NCBI GenBank assembly: GCA_946480605.1
Contig: CAMLKW010000191.1
Location: 1-8,752, forward strand
Reading direction: 5' to 3'
DNA from: an uncultured Roseateles sp.
GTDB lineage: Bacteria; Pseudomonadota; Gammaproteobacteria; Burkholderiales; Burkholderiaceae
DNA: 8,752 nt
The translations under genes were made by a program, and so were the position numbers. Positions within the stretch are counted from its first letter, which is position 1, and each line of letters begins with the position of its first letter. Positions 6,800 through 8,752 of the stretch are shown piece by piece. The notes under the pieces were generated by a model. That model had not been told where the DNA came from. It made no database searches and saw only the letters and a program-made list of their open reading frames with translations.

Positions 6800-7828
6800 A
6801 TGAACGCATTGAATCGCCGCTTGCTGCCCTGTGCTGCCTTGCTAGCAAGCCTGATGGCGTCCACCAGTGCTCATGCCGTGTGGACGTTTGACACGTCTAC
6901 CGTCAGCAACCTCGCGAACTGCACCACCGACGGCGCCGGTGTGGCCAACAGCTGCACGACGACGTCGAGCACCAACAAGGTGGACACCACGACGCTGTCG
7001 CTCACGGGTTTTGCGGTTTCCAACACCTTGACGTCCACGAGCATCGGCGGTACCAACTACGCGACCACCAATACCGTGAGTGCGACGAGCAAATGGGCCA
7101 GTGCCGCGCTGAATTCCTACTCGGGTGGACAGGGCGTCAACGGCGATGGCAGCGGCACCGCACCCAATCATGCGACCGACAACAACGGGAAGACGGAAGC
7201 CATCCTGCTCAGCTTCAGTTCGTCGATCGCACTGACCAGCCTTGGCGCGGGCTACACCGCTTCGGCGTACTGCAGCCGGACAACGGCTTCCAGCAATTTG
7301 CCCTCAACGGTTTTTCCGACCACCGGCGATGCCTGCCCCACGGGCTACGCGAAGCGGACCACTCAGACCGACGGCACGAGCGGTGTTGACGTCTCCTTGT
7401 TCCGCTGGGTAGGCGATGGCGCGCCTACCGGCACCAAGGCGCTGACCAACACGACAGCCGGCACGATGGCGACGGCGGGTTGGCAGCTCGTTGGCAACTA
7501 CGGCGATATCGCTTACGACACGACCAACCCGTACAACCTCGTCAATTCCACGGGTCTGACATCGAGCTACTGGCTGGTCTCGGCCTACAACAGCGGCTTT
7601 GCACAGACCTCCGGCATCACCGAAAGCCGCGGCTTCCTGACCAACGGCGACGACTACTTCAAGCTCTTCGCTGCCGCGGGGACCACGTGCGCCACCAACC
7701 TGACCAACGGCAAGTGCGGCGGTTCCAACTCGAGCGTTCCCGAGCCGGCGTCGTTGGCGCTGACCAGCGTGGCATTGTTGAGCGTTGCTGGTCTGCGTCG
7801 TCGCGGCAAGAGCAGGCTCGCAGCCTGA
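6800..7828 (+). CDS. PEP-CTERM surface protein (exosortase substrate)
   Basis: A 342-residue protein with both sorting signals of an exosortase substrate. At the N-terminus is a signal peptide ending STSAHA (26). The C-terminus has SSVPEPASLA (311-320), a hydrophobic helix SLALTSVALLSVAGL (about 318-332) and the basic tail RRRGKSR. Exosortase is expected to cleave near PEP and release or anchor the protein at the cell surface. The mature part is rich in Thr, Ser, Asn, Gly and Ala and looks like a beta-rich matrix protein. Six cysteines in the mature region group as C41/C52, C158/C179 and C297/C306, suggesting three disulfides. It may belong to the exosortase-dependent XDP1-like group, but I am not sure. 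The start is supported by GAGGA (6789-6793) with 6 nt spacing. A sigma-54 promoter precedes it and a terminator follows it. Confidence 0.9.
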   Translation: MNALNRRLLPCAALLASLMASTSAHAVWTFDTSTVSNLANCTTDGAGVANSCTTTSSTNKVDTTTLSLTGFAVSNTLTSTSIGGTNYATTNTVSATSKWASAALNSYSGGQGVNGDGSGTAPNHATDNNGKTEAILLSFSSSIALTSLGAGYTASAYCSRTTASSNLPSTVFPTTGDACPTGYAKRTTQTDGTSGVDVSLFRWVGDGAPTGTKALTNTTAGTMATAGWQLVGNYGDIAYDTTNPYNLVNSTGLTSSYWLVSAYNSGFAQTSGITESRGFLTNGDDYFKLFAAAGTTCATNLTNGKCGGSNSSVPEPASLALTSVALLSVAGLRRRGKSRLAA

Positions 7829-7845
7829 CCCCTGGCATCTCAGTC

Positions 7846-7879
7846 GAAAGGCGCTCCGAGGAGTGCCTTTCGTGCTTTT
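7846..7879 (+). terminator. Intrinsic terminator of the PEP-CTERM gene
   Basis: An 11-bp stem (GAAAGGCGCTC at 7846-7856 with GAGTGCCTTTC at 7861-7871, one G-U pair) has a 4-base loop CGAG. It is followed by GTGCTTTT, a short T-run. It lies 18 bases after the PEP-CTERM stop codon and separates that gene from the acyl-CoA dehydrogenase gene. Confidence 0.85.
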
Positions 7880-7973
7880 GGGGGATGCGAATCGCCAATG
7901 TCCCTGGCAAGACAGCGCAGATGCGAACGACCGTGCTAAAAAGTTCGTCATTCCATCTACGACTCAGCGAGAC

Positions 7974-8752
7974 ATGGACCTCAACTTCACCGAGGCGGAA
8001 CTGGCCTTCCGCAGCGAAGTCCGCGAATGGGTGCGCGCCCATCTGCCGGCAGACATCTCCCACAAGGTTCGCAACGATCTCCGGCTGAGCAAGGACGACC
8101 TGCAACGCTGGGCCAAGATCCTGGGCGCCAGGGGTTGGCACGGCTGGGCCTGGCCTCAACAGTTTGGCGGCCCCGGCTGGAACGCCGTGCAGCGCCACCT
8201 GTTCGAGGAGGAATGCGCACTCGCCGGCGCGCCACGCATCGTGCCGTTCGGCCCAATCATGGTCGCGCCGGTCATCATGGCCTTCGGCACGCCGGAGCAG
8301 CAACAGCGTTTCCTGCCCGGCATCATGAGCGGCGAGGTGTGGTGGAGTCAGGGTTACAGCGAGCCGGGCTCGGGCTCCGACTTGGCGTCGCTGAAATGCC
8401 GCGCCGAGCGCCAGGGCGACAAATACATCGTCAACGGTCAGAAAACGTGGACCACGCTGGGCCAGTACGGCGACTGGATCTTCTGTCTGGTGCGCACATC
8501 CACAGAAGGCAAGCCGCAAACCGGCATCAGCTTCCTGCTGATCGACATGAAGACGCCCGGCGTGACGGTCAAGCCCATCATCATGCTGGACGGCGAGCAC
8601 GAGGTGAACGAGGTCTGGTTCGACAACGTCGAGGTGCCGGCAGAGAACCTGATCGGCGAGGAGAACAAGGGCTGGACCTACGCCAAGCACCTGCTGTCGC
8701 ACGAGCGCACCAACATCGCCGACGTGAACCGCGCCAAGCGCGAGCTGGAGCG
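7974..8752 (+). CDS. Acyl-CoA dehydrogenase, pimeloyl-CoA dehydrogenase large-subunit-like (3' end outside window)
   Basis: The first 259 residues of an FAD-dependent acyl-CoA dehydrogenase, which introduces an alpha-beta double bond into acyl-CoA. The frame is open to the window end. The N-terminal helical domain starts MDLNFTEAELAFRSEVREW. The flavin/substrate signature is WWSQGYSEPGSGSDLASL (123-140), followed by IVNGQKTWTT (152-161) in the beta domain. FDNVEVPAENLIGEENKGW (216-234) leads into the C-terminal helical domain, which is cut off, so the catalytic base is not visible. The pattern HEVNEVWFDNV and the absence of any targeting sequence fit the PimC-like branch, whose partner small-subunit gene usually follows. 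Substrate is uncertain (dicarboxylic or medium-chain acyl-CoA). The start fits the family although the ribosome binding site is weak. Confidence 0.93.
   Translation, partial: MDLNFTEAELAFRSEVREWVRAHLPADISHKVRNDLRLSKDDLQRWAKILGARGWHGWAWPQQFGGPGWNAVQRHLFEEECALAGAPRIVPFGPIMVAPVIMAFGTPEQQQRFLPGIMSGEVWWSQGYSEPGSGSDLASLKCRAERQGDKYIVNGQKTWTTLGQYGDWIFCLVRTSTEGKPQTGISFLLIDMKTPGVTVKPIIMLDGEHEVNEVWFDNVEVPAENLIGEENKGWTYAKHLLSHERTNIADVNRAKRELE

Noticed and set aside
8136..8150. Second TGGCAC resembling a sigma-54 -24 element
   Set aside because: It lies inside the acyl-CoA dehydrogenase coding sequence and is not followed by TTGC at the required spacing.
7659..8702. 347-codon minus-strand open frame across the PEP-CTERM end and the acyl-CoA dehydrogenase gene
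   Set aside because: It crosses a strong terminator and two well-supported genes on the other strand, and its sequence shows no family motifs.

Overview
The window is high-GC DNA in which the coding regions have G or C at almost every third codon position. It comes from a bacterial chromosome, most likely a betaproteobacterium of the order Burkholderiales (Rubrivivax/Leptothrix/Sphaerotilus-like). That placement is an inference from protein resemblance: an E. coli-type long ArgG, a type I MurB, YajQ, a Lig E-type ligase, and PEP-CTERM/PrsT proteins. I see no tRNA, rRNA, CRISPR array, insertion sequence or phage gene. Eight protein genes are clear, one small gene is probable, and no gap between genes exceeds about 150 bases.

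Left part (1-2602): the 3' end of argG is followed by a short intergenic region. This region holds a near-perfect LexA operator (CTGT-N8-ACAG inside a 9-bp inverted repeat) placed on a promoter. Directly downstream are a good ribosome binding site and a 26-codon ORF with G or C in every third position. This looks like an unannotated SOS-induced small protein. It runs tail-to-tail, 4 nt apart, into an exported Lig E-type ATP-dependent DNA ligase on the minus strand. murB lies just upstream of the ligase on the same strand.

Middle (2641-3778): yajQ diverges from murB across only 38 bases. It is followed after a single base by a secreted retropepsin-like aspartic protease, so the two are probably co-transcribed and translationally coupled.

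Right part (3847-7879): a 933-residue secreted TPR protein resembles PrsT of the PEP-CTERM/exosortase system. After 151 bases comes a PEP-CTERM surface protein gene. The gap between them has an excellent sigma-54 (-24/-12) promoter and inverted and phased direct repeats where an enhancer-binding protein could sit. Together these suggest an RpoN-controlled cell-surface or biofilm-matrix protein with its TPR export or assembly partner beside it. A strong intrinsic terminator closes the unit. The window ends inside an acyl-CoA dehydrogenase gene that resembles the large subunit of pimeloyl-CoA dehydrogenase.

The most unusual items are the SOS-box small ORF (500-622) and the sigma-54 promoter with its upstream repeats for the PEP-CTERM gene (6659-6765).
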